Virus record (IMG/VR): IMGVR_UViG_3300035034_000508
Span: 1 to 49,282 of that record
Origin: a virus
Length of the DNA stretch: 49,282 nt
Reading direction: 5' to 3' (one strand)
Each line of letters begins with the position of its first letter. Within the stretch, counting starts at the first letter, position 1. The notes below the pieces were generated by a model. The model ran no database searches, was not told the origin of the DNA, and saw nothing but the letters and a program-made list of their open reading frames with translations. The translations under genes were made by a program, and so were the position numbers. Positions 1-8,894 of this stretch are shown here, in pieces.

Positions 1-586
1 TATGAACATACGCCGCGTCGATAACATAGTTCATGTTATACGCTTGAACAGTAACACCAATGTCACCATCAACAAGAACGTCAGCATGGCTAGTTTCATT
101 AGCCGCTGTGTTATCAGCATCAACCGGGGCATGTGTGGCTTGGCTATGTGTGTATGCTGTATTGAAGTTATTAAGTAATATGTTTGTTAAATTGTTATCA
201 GTGTGTACATACGCCGCGTCGATAACATAGTTCATGTTATACGCTTGAACAGTAACACCAATGTCAGAAATTGGTATATAATTTCCTAAATCATTAATTT
301 GTGCTTCAGTAATATTGATTTCAGCTTGAGTGAAATGGATAGTACCATCGGCAATGTGAGTATCAATAACGTCATGACTATTCGTACCGATATTGGTTAA
401 TAGAGTATGGTCAGCACCAACCCCATCACCAATTGGGCCTACTGGCCCCTGTGGGCCTACTGGCCCTTGCTCACCTCTAATACCTAATGAACGTGCATTG
501 TGATTGTTATCAACAGTATCGACTTTTACATCTAGGTTTGGGTTTTCTTCAAGAGTCACTTTAACTTTTGGGTCATCTAACGCCAT
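1..586 (-). CDS. Tail-fibre-like protein, N-terminal part (gene runs off the left edge)
   Basis: The reading frame opens at an ATG at 584-586 and stays open to base 1, so at least 195 residues are present and the C-terminus is missing. Residues ~34-52 are a short collagen-like Gly-X-X run (GEQGPVGPQGPVGPIGD), common in phage fibres as a trimerising stalk. Downstream, the segment IGVTVQAYNMNYVIDAAYVH occurs twice, 67 residues apart, so a repeated shaft module is likely. It lies at the distal end of the baseplate operon, 18 bp after the 117-aa gene, where fibre genes are usual. No receptor-binding domain can be seen in this part. The fibre assignment rests on repeats and position, not on recognised homology. 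Confidence 0.7.
   Translation of the reverse strand, partial: MALDDPKVKVTLEENPNLDVKVDTVDNNHNARSLGIRGEQGPVGPQGPVGPIGDGVGADHTLLTNIGTNSHDVIDTHIADGTIHFTQAEINITEAQINDLGNYIPISDIGVTVQAYNMNYVIDAAYVHTDNNLTNILLNNFNTAYTHSQATHAPVDADNTAANETSHADVLVDGDIGVTVQAYNMNYVIDAAYVH
6..266. repeat. Perfect 60-bp direct repeat pair (6-65 and 207-266)
   Basis: Bases 6-65 and 207-266 are identical. The offset is 201 bp, exactly 67 codons, so the repeat keeps the reading frame of the partial fibre gene and duplicates a shaft module. Identity at the DNA level suggests a recent duplication or gene conversion. Confidence 0.9.
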
Positions 587-604
587 CTATACATCCGATT
601 TTTA

Positions 605-958
605 TTATGGTATAACTGTTTGTGTAACTTGTGGTGAAATGGTAATGATACCTTGTAGAACTCGTTTAACATCTTCAACATCGTTATCATTGTGCAATTC
701 AACATCATAAACATATCGACCAGCTTTTATCGCACCACTTTCACTAGCGGTTAATGATAAACGAACTTTACCTAAAGTTGAGTCGCCCTCAACCGCTGCA
801 TTTATATTGTGGTATGAAGAAGTGTAATATGATTTACGCATCTGTGAGTATGGAGTTTTATTTGTTAAATCGTAAACACTTCCATCCTCATTTTGAATAG
901 TCACTACACCACTAAACTTTGAGCCTTGGTCAATATTGAAGTTGATAGAAATTGCCAT
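605..958 (-). CDS. Small tail structural protein, BppU/Ig-like, 117 aa
   Basis: A beta-rich 117-residue protein opening MAISINFNIDQGSKF and containing a GSVYDLTNKTPYSQMRK stretch followed by alternating hydrophobic strands. This resembles the N-terminal Ig-like domains of baseplate or fibre-attachment proteins that describe a material-law-like 'delta plus range' fold. Its stop lies 18 bp upstream of the partial fibre gene, and its start shares one base with the stop of the 641-aa fibre gene, so the three are translationally linked. I do not recognise a named family with certainty; fibre attachment or assembly is inferred. Confidence 0.65.
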   Translation of the reverse strand: MAISINFNIDQGSKFSGVVTIQNEDGSVYDLTNKTPYSQMRKSYYTSSYHNINAAVEGDSTLGKVRLSLTASESGAIKAGRYVYDVELHNDNDVEDVKRVLQGIITISPQVTQTVIP

Positions 959-2883
959 TATACGATACCTTCATGCATTCCAATATTTATATCACCATCC
1001 AACAGAACAGGTAAAGCAACAAGAATATTATCAAGATTGTTGGCATAAATAGCGGGGAAAATATTTTCATATTCTTTACCTAATGTAATTGTTTGACGAA
1101 CGTGCGTCCAACCATCAGCAAAAGTTAATATAAACGGTGACGCTTCAGCCGCACCACCATCAATATACGTAGTAACATTCGAATCACCAATTACAACACC
1201 AGTAAATGTAGGTGCATCATTAACAGATTGTGCTTTAACCCATCCAGACCATGTAACTGTATTACCTGCTCGTGATAAAAAGATTTCATTGTTTTGTACA
1301 ACAGGATAATAGTTTTCTGTATTTATCAGTTGACCATCACTTGTACCTGTGCTTGCTGTAATATCCAGTAAATAAAATTCATGACCATAACGTAAATCAC
1401 TTCGACCAGTAGCAGTTAATAACTGAGAAACAGGTAATGCAAGTGCATTACCAGCACCACCATTGCTTGAGTTATCATTATAAAACGCATCACCCTGAAG
1501 TAATGTTGCGCCATTATGTGTCTGTAGAGTTGTACCATCCAAACTGAATGTATCTACTGAAGCTATTGTTGCTGTAGCGGTTGCGCCATCACCATCACCT
1601 GTGATAGTTACTGTAGGTGCAGTTGTGTAATCTGAACCACCCATATCAACTGTAATAGAATCCAGTGCAAAACCAGCGGTTGTGTCGAAAGTTGCGCCAG
1701 TGCCTGTGCCACCTGTTACGGTAACATCTGTGCCATTTGCATAACCTGTGCCCGCAGCCGTTATTGAATATCCAGTGATTTCACCACTTCCACCTACACT
1801 ATCAATGGTAATTGTGGCATCTGAATTGCCTCCACCAAGGGTAATTACCTCACCGGCAACATATGCTGTACCAGCAGCAGTTAAAACAACATTCTTAACG
1901 CCCCCTGTAGCCGCTAGAACAGCCGTAGCCATTGCACCAGTACCATCACCTGTAATTTCTACGTTAGGGGCAACTGAGAAGCCTGAGCCAGCCGTATCAA
2001 CCGCAATTGAAGTCACAACACCGTCATTGACCACACTAATCATACTTTCATCATTTGATGACAAGCGACCTTTATTTGATTCAAGATTGTTAACTTGTAT
2101 ATTAGCAAGGGTCAATGAAGCAGTTGTATTAGAAAGAATCTCATTAATAGCCGCCACCAGTGAACTCTGAGCGGTTGTGTTTAGTGTCGATAAATCACCT
2201 TGACCACTATCAAGTTCGTTAATAGCATCGGTTAATGAACCAGTGGAAATATCTAGTGTTGCACCATTGCCTGTGCCACCAGTTGTAGCCACACCAGCTG
2301 CATTTGAATAGCCTGTGCCACCAGTTGTCACTGAAACGGTATCAATTACACCTGATGTTTCACCTGTAACAGTCACGGTTGCATCTGAGTTGCCAGCACT
2401 GATTGTTAACACATCACCAGATGTGTAACCTGTGCCACCTGTATTAACCGCAATAGAAGAAACCACATCACCTTTTATTGATGTTGTCAGTAATGATAAA
2501 TCGCCACTTAAAACTGCAATCTCATTAATCGCTCCAACAAGTGAACCTTTCTCAGTTGTTGCTAATGTTGATACTGAACCAATCTTAGTAACTAATTCAA
2601 TGATTGCGTTTACTGTAGAAGATTGGTCAGTTGTAGTAAGCGTTGCAATATCACCAACCGCTGATAACACTTCATTAATTGCGTTTACAATTGTATCTTG
2701 TGCCGTTGTTGATAATGAACTTAATGAACCAAGTTCACCACCAATTTCATTAAGCGCACCAACAAGTGAACCTTTCTCAGTTGTTGATAAGGATAAGTTG
2801 TCACCTAATACAGTGATAATTTCATTTGTAATCAAACGCCATTGTCTAAAAAGAGTTTGTGTTGTAACAGGAGTAATCGCCAT
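958..2883 (-). CDS. Tail-fibre-like protein with coiled-coil and glycine-rich beta repeats, 641 aa
   Basis: The N-terminal ~140 residues hold four or more copies of a TTxxGSLVxAINE-type heptad unit separated by G-x-L-S/T turns, typical of trimeric fibre stalks. From about residue 145 to 445 there are repeated modules of the form GGTGYTSGD..TISAGNSDATVTV and GSGFSVAPNVEITGDGTGA, alternating with further stalk units. The last ~170 residues (LPVSQLLTATGRSDLRYGHE onward) form a non-repetitive beta-rich head with aromatic residues, a plausible carbohydrate-binding tip. The same glycine-rich module is seen in the gp8-like and gp7-position proteins of this window. A virion adhesin role is inferred from architecture and position. 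Confidence 0.75.
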   Translation of the reverse strand: MAITPVTTQTLFRQWRLITNEIITVLGDNLSLSTTEKGSLVGALNEIGGELGSLSSLSTTAQDTIVNAINEVLSAVGDIATLTTTDQSSTVNAIIELVTKIGSVSTLATTEKGSLVGAINEIAVLSGDLSLLTTSIKGDVVSSIAVNTGGTGYTSGDVLTISAGNSDATVTVTGETSGVIDTVSVTTGGTGYSNAAGVATTGGTGNGATLDISTGSLTDAINELDSGQGDLSTLNTTAQSSLVAAINEILSNTTASLTLANIQVNNLESNKGRLSSNDESMISVVNDGVVTSIAVDTAGSGFSVAPNVEITGDGTGAMATAVLAATGGVKNVVLTAAGTAYVAGEVITLGGGNSDATITIDSVGGSGEITGYSITAAGTGYANGTDVTVTGGTGTGATFDTTAGFALDSITVDMGGSDYTTAPTVTITGDGDGATATATIASVDTFSLDGTTLQTHNGATLLQGDAFYNDNSSNGGAGNALALPVSQLLTATGRSDLRYGHEFYLLDITASTGTSDGQLINTENYYPVVQNNEIFLSRAGNTVTWSGWVKAQSVNDAPTFTGVVIGDSNVTTYIDGGAAEASPFILTFADGWTHVRQTITLGKEYENIFPAIYANNLDNILVALPVLLDGDINIGMHEGIV

Positions 2884-2890
2884 TTATAAC

Positions 2891-3091
2891 CTACTTGTTC
2901 ATTAATTGATTAACCATATCTTTCAATTCAGCTACTTCACTTTGAAGTGATACGATTTCTTCAGCTTTTTGTTTTTCTGCTAGAATCTTTTTACGTCTAG
3001 CGGTGTAATGACTATTATCAACATTAACTACATTCCCTGTAGCTTTATCTTTCAAATAGCCCTTTTCACCTTCTACTTTTTGTAATGCCAT
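2891..3091 (-). CDS. Small coiled-coil protein of T4-like tail operons, 66 aa
   Basis: A 66-residue protein. The N-terminal half (MALQKVEGEKGYLKDKATG) forms a short beta-hairpin-like motif of the 'K-D-x-x-T-G-x-V-x-N' kind, seen in tiny proteins beside baseplate genes of marine T4-like phages. The C-terminal half is a charged amphipathic helix (KKILAEKQKAEEIVSLQ) ending in NQLMNK. It lies tightly between the 1910-aa protein and the 641-aa fibre (spacings 8 and 7 bp). Function unknown; a chaperone or small virion component is possible. Confidence 0.65.
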   Translation of the reverse strand: MALQKVEGEKGYLKDKATGNVVNVDNSHYTARRKKILAEKQKAEEIVSLQSEVAELKDMVNQLMNK

Positions 3092-3099
3092 AATTCACC

Positions 3100-6000
3100 T
3101 TATGTAACAGCGATAGCTCTAAACTTCTTAACCTTTGGTGGTTTACAGCTATTTCGAGACTTCATAACTAACTTAATCTGAAATGCTTTGAATTCTGGAA
3201 GTAGACCACTAATCACATCAGGGATACTAACCTCAACTTCTTTGAAATCAGAATCCGCTTCAGAAATTACATCTTCATCAAACGCAACATACACCCAATC
3301 CTGATTAATAATTTCGTCATCAGTTTCAGATGGTAGTGTTCTGTAGTAAACTTCTATGTCACTATCCAGATACTTCAATACATCCATATAAACTTTTATA
3401 CCTGAAGCTGGATTTTTCAGAATAACCGGCTTCATGATGTATTTAGCACCTTCCACACCACCTGTTGATGCTGTTTCAGGAATATGGCGTGGATTGTAAC
3501 CACCTAGTAGCGGGTCACATACAAGCGCATTACCATCAGTTGTTGCATTTGGTGATACTGAATAGTTTTCACATGCATTCCAATCAACACGATTTGTAAT
3601 GGTCGTGAACGACTGACTATCAAGGTTAAACACAGGTGTTATATATTCAGAACCTGTTTTAAACTGACCAGTTAAGTTCAGTGACTGAACACCAGCACCT
3701 AAGAATGTTGCTTCATTGATTGTATTAGCAATCTTCATTGAAGTTTTTAGATTAACGTTCTCATTCGGTTCAAAACTAAATGAAGGCACTGATTGATAGT
3801 TTGTTGTTAATGAACCAATACCACCATGTGTAATACCAGATGCATACCAAGCCGCTTCACCACTCCAATCAATGTAAGTAGATTGTAGGTTGAATGAGTC
3901 AACTTGAATATTACCAACTGCATAATTTCCAGAACCGCCAGTTACACCAGTTTCAGTAGCAGCAGTGTCAATCACAATGATGTATGAATCAATACTATCC
4001 ACATCAGCCACAAGATGTGCATCACTTGATAAATCACCTACTGGAATACCATTGAACGTTGTATCCAATCCAGTTGGGAAATAACCCAGCGCCACCTGAT
4101 GTGTAGTTGTTGCTGCGGTAATATCTAATGTTGATAGAATATTATCATTAGTAAAGTTTTCATAGTAAACATTACCAATGAAGTTATTCATGTCATCCCA
4201 CCAACCAATCAGGTTATCCAGTTTGATTTCAAATATTTCAGCACCGTCACCAGAGTTGATACCAACATAACGTAAATCTTTGATGTTTGCTTTAGCAGTT
4301 ACACCACCATTAGTAGGCCCAACCAACTCTTGACCAACAATCAGATGACCAGATGTTAAGTGAATTGTAAACCATGTATCACCAAGTAAATCAAGTTTAA
4401 CTTTATCATTAACTACTAAACCATGATTTGCGTGATAAACACGAACATTCTGTGAACCAGTTTCTGTTTCAAATGGATTAACACGTAATGCCTGTTTCAG
4501 ATTTGTTTCAACGTTTTCGAATACAAGTGACATTGTTTGACTTGTATTGAATACAGCACGATTCAATTCAAATTTAATATCTTCGAATTGTTCAGCCGTC
4601 CATGTTTTATCATTTTGTGATTTAAACATTGAACCTAAGTGTGGCTGTGATGAAACCTGTACTGGATTATCACCAATAGTTGTACCACCTAATTTAGATA
4701 CATAAGCACGATATGCTTTATCAGATGAACCGATTACAAAGCAGTATTCAACATCAGGTGCTAAGAACACAGGTGCTTCAAACACAAATTCTGTTGCAAC
4801 GGTTGCATCGTCAGATGTTTTAACCTGCGCTGGCTTTAACCATACTTCTGAATATGGTGCTACAACAGGGCCGGGGTATCCATTCTCCATGTTACGAATC
4901 TGTAACCAGATAGGTGTATCAGTAGACTTCGCTTCGAAATAAATGTTCGCAGAAGTTAAGTAAACACCAGTTGGTTCAGTAACTTGGAATGATTGTGCAA
5001 GTGGGTCATCACCTGAAGAACAACCACAACACCAACATGCTCTACGGAAACTATTCTGAACAGTTGTACGTGAAGATTGTGTAACAGATGTTGAACGTAT
5101 TGTTCTATCCTGTGATACATCCTGATTAACAACTTTCGGTGTAGAAACAGATAGCATTGTTTCACGACGAGTTTCCGCTAGACCACCACTGAAGAATTCA
5201 GTTTCAGCAGATGTAGTTAATTGGTCAGGGTCTGTATTGTTATCAGATGTATTTGTTAAACGGAAAATACGTTGACCAGTAAAGAATCGCTTACTTTCAC
5301 TATTAGGGATGCGGAATACACCAAGTAGATTACCCTCTGTATCAGTAACCATATCACCACTGGACACACCGTTAAGCATACGGCAATCGTCATTAACATC
5401 AATACCATCGAAGAATGCATAGATTTTTGTGTTAGGTAATAAACCAGTTGCCGCAAACTGAACATCAATACTACGGATATACGGTACAAGGTTAACCGAA
5501 GTTACATTTTCACCAAGTGAGTAATTATTGATTTCTTCTTCAACTGAACGGTTTACACCTTCACGTGTTTGTTGTGAAGCAGTAGTTGTAGCAGTTGTTG
5601 TAGTAGCAGTTGTGCGTGTTTGTTGGTTATTCCACCACCAATTCCAGTTATTATTTGTAACTGTACGTGACACATCAGTGCGTGAACGGGATGTAGAAGT
5701 TGAAGATGTAGTTTCCCATGAATTCCATGTAGTACCTAATACACCCGCTTCATTTGCAATCTCACGAATATCTTCCCAACCTGTATCAACATCAACAACT
5801 AAATCAGGTTGTGTTGTTACATCTTTCCAAACATCACTATCTGGATTTAATTTAACAGCACCTTCTTTATTGAAAATGAAGTATGGGTTTACAGAAACTG
5901 ATTTAGTTGCAAATGGTTGTTCACTGTACACTTCTGTTGTGTATGGCATTGTAACAACGTTACCATGTTTCTTAAAGTTTGTTGAATCACCTTCAACAAG

Positions 6001-8832
6001 ATTAAGGCCAACAGATTTAGTGGTGAATGATGGACGTAACTCACCTTTCTTCGCATCAATCGCCGCCTGATATTCACTGTTACCAGTATCAGCCGCAATG
6101 AAATCTTTGAAGTTATCGACTAAGAAACCATTCTTAAATCTTTCGTTACCTGAGCTATCCAGTACAGATAAATCAGATGTTTCTTTTTCAAGCAAGTTGA
6201 ATGTAACGTAATACTCAAGATTCGCTAGACGTTTTTCTAAACGACCAATATCTTTCATTGTGTAACGTTTGTTATCAATGAATTTAGTTTTCACATCACG
6301 CTTCACATCAAATGTAAATGCATCAAATGTAACGTAGTAAATTGGCATTGAGTTTTCAGCCGCTGCTGGTTGTACTGGTGCTGTACCAGAAATACCATGA
6401 ACACTGAAAATCTCACCAGCATCTGATATACAGATTGTATCAATACGTGGTAAGTAATACTCAATATCAAAAATGATGTTTGATTGATTTGCAGGTAGGT
6501 CTAGTAATGATGCATTAGCACTTGTAAACGTACCATTCTGACCAGCCGTTGGTCTAAAGTCAATTGTATCCGCTAAACGGAATACTTCACCATCTGTGGT
6601 TGTGTGACTCGGAATATCTTCATAACCGAAATCAATACCGGGGTCATTTATAATAGCAGTATATGAATCCACAGAGAAGTAGAACCCTGTACCTGTATGT
6701 TGCAGGTAATCATATGTGATATTAATATCAACACCGGGGTCATATTCAGTTACACCCGCTTTTAACTGAAGGTAAGAAATATCATAGAAGTTATCTTTAA
6801 CATTCTTAACAAGTTCCCAATCGTCAGTTACATCAACTGCATCAGAAACACGAGTGATAGATGAGATTTTCCAAACATCAGCTTTCTGTAGTGAGATTGT
6901 TTGAACATTAGCAGCAATGTTTGTTAAGTAATTGGTTGTCATTACCTTAGTGCGGTCATTTGCACTTGATTTTAGAACTTCACAAACTAATACAAAGTTT
7001 CGAGAAGCATTGCCAGAACCTAAGTTAACAGTTATTGAAGTTGGAGTAGTGCTAATAACACCACTTGCACTTAAATCAAATGGGATAAATGCACCTGAGG
7101 AATCTTCAACACCACCAATCCATTTGTTTGAGTTATATGATAGGAAGGTTTCACCACCACCAGTAGAAAAGTTTACTATACCTGAAGCGTTAGCTGCACC
7201 AATATACTTTTTAACTAATACTGTAGAAGTATTTGAAGCCAGTGGGTTATCAGCATCGCGAATAGATTTAGTGAATTGGTAAGGTAGTTTATATAATAAG
7301 TTATTGTTAATTGGTTCATATACTTTATAACTAGAGTCGATTGCATCTGGTTCAATGTTTGCAGCGAATGGTGTTGCACCTGATTTAAACATGCCACGAA
7401 CATTACTGAAAGTATAACCTGTTTCCATTTTAATATCAAACACAAACAGTTTCCAGATAGCACCAGCCGTACCCGCTGTACCTGAAACAAGCTCTATTCC
7501 CTTAACACGTAAGCTACCAATAAAGTTACCAGTTACACTACCACCTGATGTTGCACCATCGTATAAAGAAACTGGTTCAAAGTCATTAAAGTATGTAGAA
7601 GTTGATGTGTTTGAGTTTGGAATAATATTAGAAACTGAATCTAATGTTGCAAGAATGTAGTTACCATACTCAGGGCGAATAACAGCAGAACGTTTATGTT
7701 CAGTATCACGTGCTTTATCTACTTCAATTACAGATTCAGCAATCTTTTCAACTAAACGTCCACGAACGTATGCGCGGCCCGGTGATACAATAACCGCCAT
7801 CTTGCTTTCATCACCACCATTAGCTGATGTTTTCCAGCCACCAGTTGGGTTATCGTCTGCTTTAAGGTGTTCCATGAACTTAACAGTAAATGGTTTAACT
7901 GTATAATCACCAGATTCATCATATGTTCTACGTGCCAGCGTATCCATTAAATCTGCATATTCTGGCTTATTATTAATTTCTTGTAAGAAGCCTTCTTCAA
8001 CTTTTGCAAGTAGAACAAAGTTTTCATCACTTGTATCAGTGAGTAACTTTTTAGTTAATTCAAGTTTAATCTGGTAACGGTCAGCACCGGGTGCTGTATA
8101 GTTGGTAGTACCTAACGCATTATCATTTAGTGTAGGGTCATCAGCAGATGTGATAACGCGCTGTACAATATCAAAACCGATTTTATATGAAGGGATAACA
8201 GTGTACTTATCTAGAGCAATAGTTTGCATTGGATTAGATACAAATTTACCATGAATGTAGAATACTGTGTCATCAACAGAGAACAGGCAACCTTGACCAG
8301 TTGGGTTATGTATATCACCAGATTCAGGTGAAGCCGCACAAGAAGGGCAGCGCACAACTACTTCATATGTTGCATACCCTTGTTCATCAAGAACTTCAAG
8401 AGTTTCACCATTAATGAATGCAGATGTAACACCATCAACCGCTGTGTTTTTATAGTTTACATATAATGTATCAGGGTCGAATTCATCTTTAGGTTCAATG
8501 TGAATAATTTCTGCAACTAGACCAGATGTTTTACCACGAATCTTACGGTCAATCATGCGTGTGTAATCTACAGCATTACCAGTTGGAGTTAAATCTTTTA
8601 GACGTACATAATTCTGGAAGTTTTTAAATTTAACACTTCCAGATTTAACCATTGAACCGAATTTGAAAATATGATTCGCAAACGTTTCAGTTTGGTTTGA
8701 TAATATGCTTTGTAGCTGATTTAATTCACGAATCTGTAATGAACGTTTTGGACGAAATAGAACTTGGAAATAATTCTTATCAATATCTATGTCGTCAAAA
8801 TATGGCTCACGATTAAATGTCATTCTACTCAT
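3100..8832 (-). CDS. Giant tail structural protein, DUF4815-type N-terminus, 1910 aa
   Basis: The largest gene in the window. The N-terminus (YFDDIDIDKNYFQVLFRPK, then SLQIRELNQLQSILSNQ) matches the DUF4815 pattern found in large baseplate-associated proteins of marine T4-like phages. Two cysteine clusters stand out: CPSCAASPESG...C near residue 160 and a dense ACWCCGC at about residue 1268. A DPLAQSF motif follows the second cluster and opens a beta-sandwich region (residues ~1280-1370) also typical of the family. A low-complexity Thr/Ser/Arg/Trp linker occupies residues ~1050-1110. The gene sits downstream of gp8, where T4 has gp9-gp12, so an outer-baseplate or fibre-network role is likely. 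Exact function is not known. Confidence 0.85.
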   Translation of the reverse strand: MSRMTFNREPYFDDIDIDKNYFQVLFRPKRSLQIRELNQLQSILSNQTETFANHIFKFGSMVKSGSVKFKNFQNYVRLKDLTPTGNAVDYTRMIDRKIRGKTSGLVAEIIHIEPKDEFDPDTLYVNYKNTAVDGVTSAFINGETLEVLDEQGYATYEVVVRCPSCAASPESGDIHNPTGQGCLFSVDDTVFYIHGKFVSNPMQTIALDKYTVIPSYKIGFDIVQRVITSADDPTLNDNALGTTNYTAPGADRYQIKLELTKKLLTDTSDENFVLLAKVEEGFLQEINNKPEYADLMDTLARRTYDESGDYTVKPFTVKFMEHLKADDNPTGGWKTSANGGDESKMAVIVSPGRAYVRGRLVEKIAESVIEVDKARDTEHKRSAVIRPEYGNYILATLDSVSNIIPNSNTSTSTYFNDFEPVSLYDGATSGGSVTGNFIGSLRVKGIELVSGTAGTAGAIWKLFVFDIKMETGYTFSNVRGMFKSGATPFAANIEPDAIDSSYKVYEPINNNLLYKLPYQFTKSIRDADNPLASNTSTVLVKKYIGAANASGIVNFSTGGGETFLSYNSNKWIGGVEDSSGAFIPFDLSASGVISTTPTSITVNLGSGNASRNFVLVCEVLKSSANDRTKVMTTNYLTNIAANVQTISLQKADVWKISSITRVSDAVDVTDDWELVKNVKDNFYDISYLQLKAGVTEYDPGVDINITYDYLQHTGTGFYFSVDSYTAIINDPGIDFGYEDIPSHTTTDGEVFRLADTIDFRPTAGQNGTFTSANASLLDLPANQSNIIFDIEYYLPRIDTICISDAGEIFSVHGISGTAPVQPAAAENSMPIYYVTFDAFTFDVKRDVKTKFIDNKRYTMKDIGRLEKRLANLEYYVTFNLLEKETSDLSVLDSSGNERFKNGFLVDNFKDFIAADTGNSEYQAAIDAKKGELRPSFTTKSVGLNLVEGDSTNFKKHGNVVTMPYTTEVYSEQPFATKSVSVNPYFIFNKEGAVKLNPDSDVWKDVTTQPDLVVDVDTGWEDIREIANEAGVLGTTWNSWETTSSTSTSRSRTDVSRTVTNNNWNWWWNNQQTRTTATTTTATTTASQQTREGVNRSVEEEINNYSLGENVTSVNLVPYIRSIDVQFAATGLLPNTKIYAFFDGIDVNDDCRMLNGVSSGDMVTDTEGNLLGVFRIPNSESKRFFTGQRIFRLTNTSDNNTDPDQLTTSAETEFFSGGLAETRRETMLSVSTPKVVNQDVSQDRTIRSTSVTQSSRTTVQNSFRRACWCCGCSSGDDPLAQSFQVTEPTGVYLTSANIYFEAKSTDTPIWLQIRNMENGYPGPVVAPYSEVWLKPAQVKTSDDATVATEFVFEAPVFLAPDVEYCFVIGSSDKAYRAYVSKLGGTTIGDNPVQVSSQPHLGSMFKSQNDKTWTAEQFEDIKFELNRAVFNTSQTMSLVFENVETNLKQALRVNPFETETGSQNVRVYHANHGLVVNDKVKLDLLGDTWFTIHLTSGHLIVGQELVGPTNGGVTAKANIKDLRYVGINSGDGAEIFEIKLDNLIGWWDDMNNFIGNVYYENFTNDNILSTLDITAATTTHQVALGYFPTGLDTTFNGIPVGDLSSDAHLVADVDSIDSYIIVIDTAATETGVTGGSGNYAVGNIQVDSFNLQSTYIDWSGEAAWYASGITHGGIGSLTTNYQSVPSFSFEPNENVNLKTSMKIANTINEATFLGAGVQSLNLTGQFKTGSEYITPVFNLDSQSFTTITNRVDWNACENYSVSPNATTDGNALVCDPLLGGYNPRHIPETASTGGVEGAKYIMKPVILKNPASGIKVYMDVLKYLDSDIEVYYRTLPSETDDEIINQDWVYVAFDEDVISEADSDFKEVEVSIPDVISGLLPEFKAFQIKLVMKSRNSCKPPKVKKFRAIAVT

Positions 8833-8856
8833 TATAGTTTCTCAATCCTAATTTTA

Positions 8857-8864
8857 TATTTATT
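8857..8864 (-). promoter_or_regulatory. Late-promoter-like box, variant AATAAATA
   Basis: On the minus strand this reads AATAAATA, one mismatch from the T4 late box TATAAATA. It lies 25 bp upstream of the 1910-aa gene start, the same spacing as the perfect late boxes in this window. Confidence 0.4.
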
Positions 8865-8894
8865 CGTAGTAAGATATACAATCATTTATTTATC

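Noticed and set aside
1748-2905. Plus-strand ORFs of 140 and 157 aa opposite the 641-aa fibre gene
   Set aside because: They are antisense shadows of its Gly/Thr/Ala repeats.
5528-6070. 180-aa plus-strand ORF
   Set aside because: Antisense to the 1910-aa gene, with low-complexity composition (runs of Val and Arg) derived from the complementary Thr-rich linker; no Shine-Dalgarno or context.
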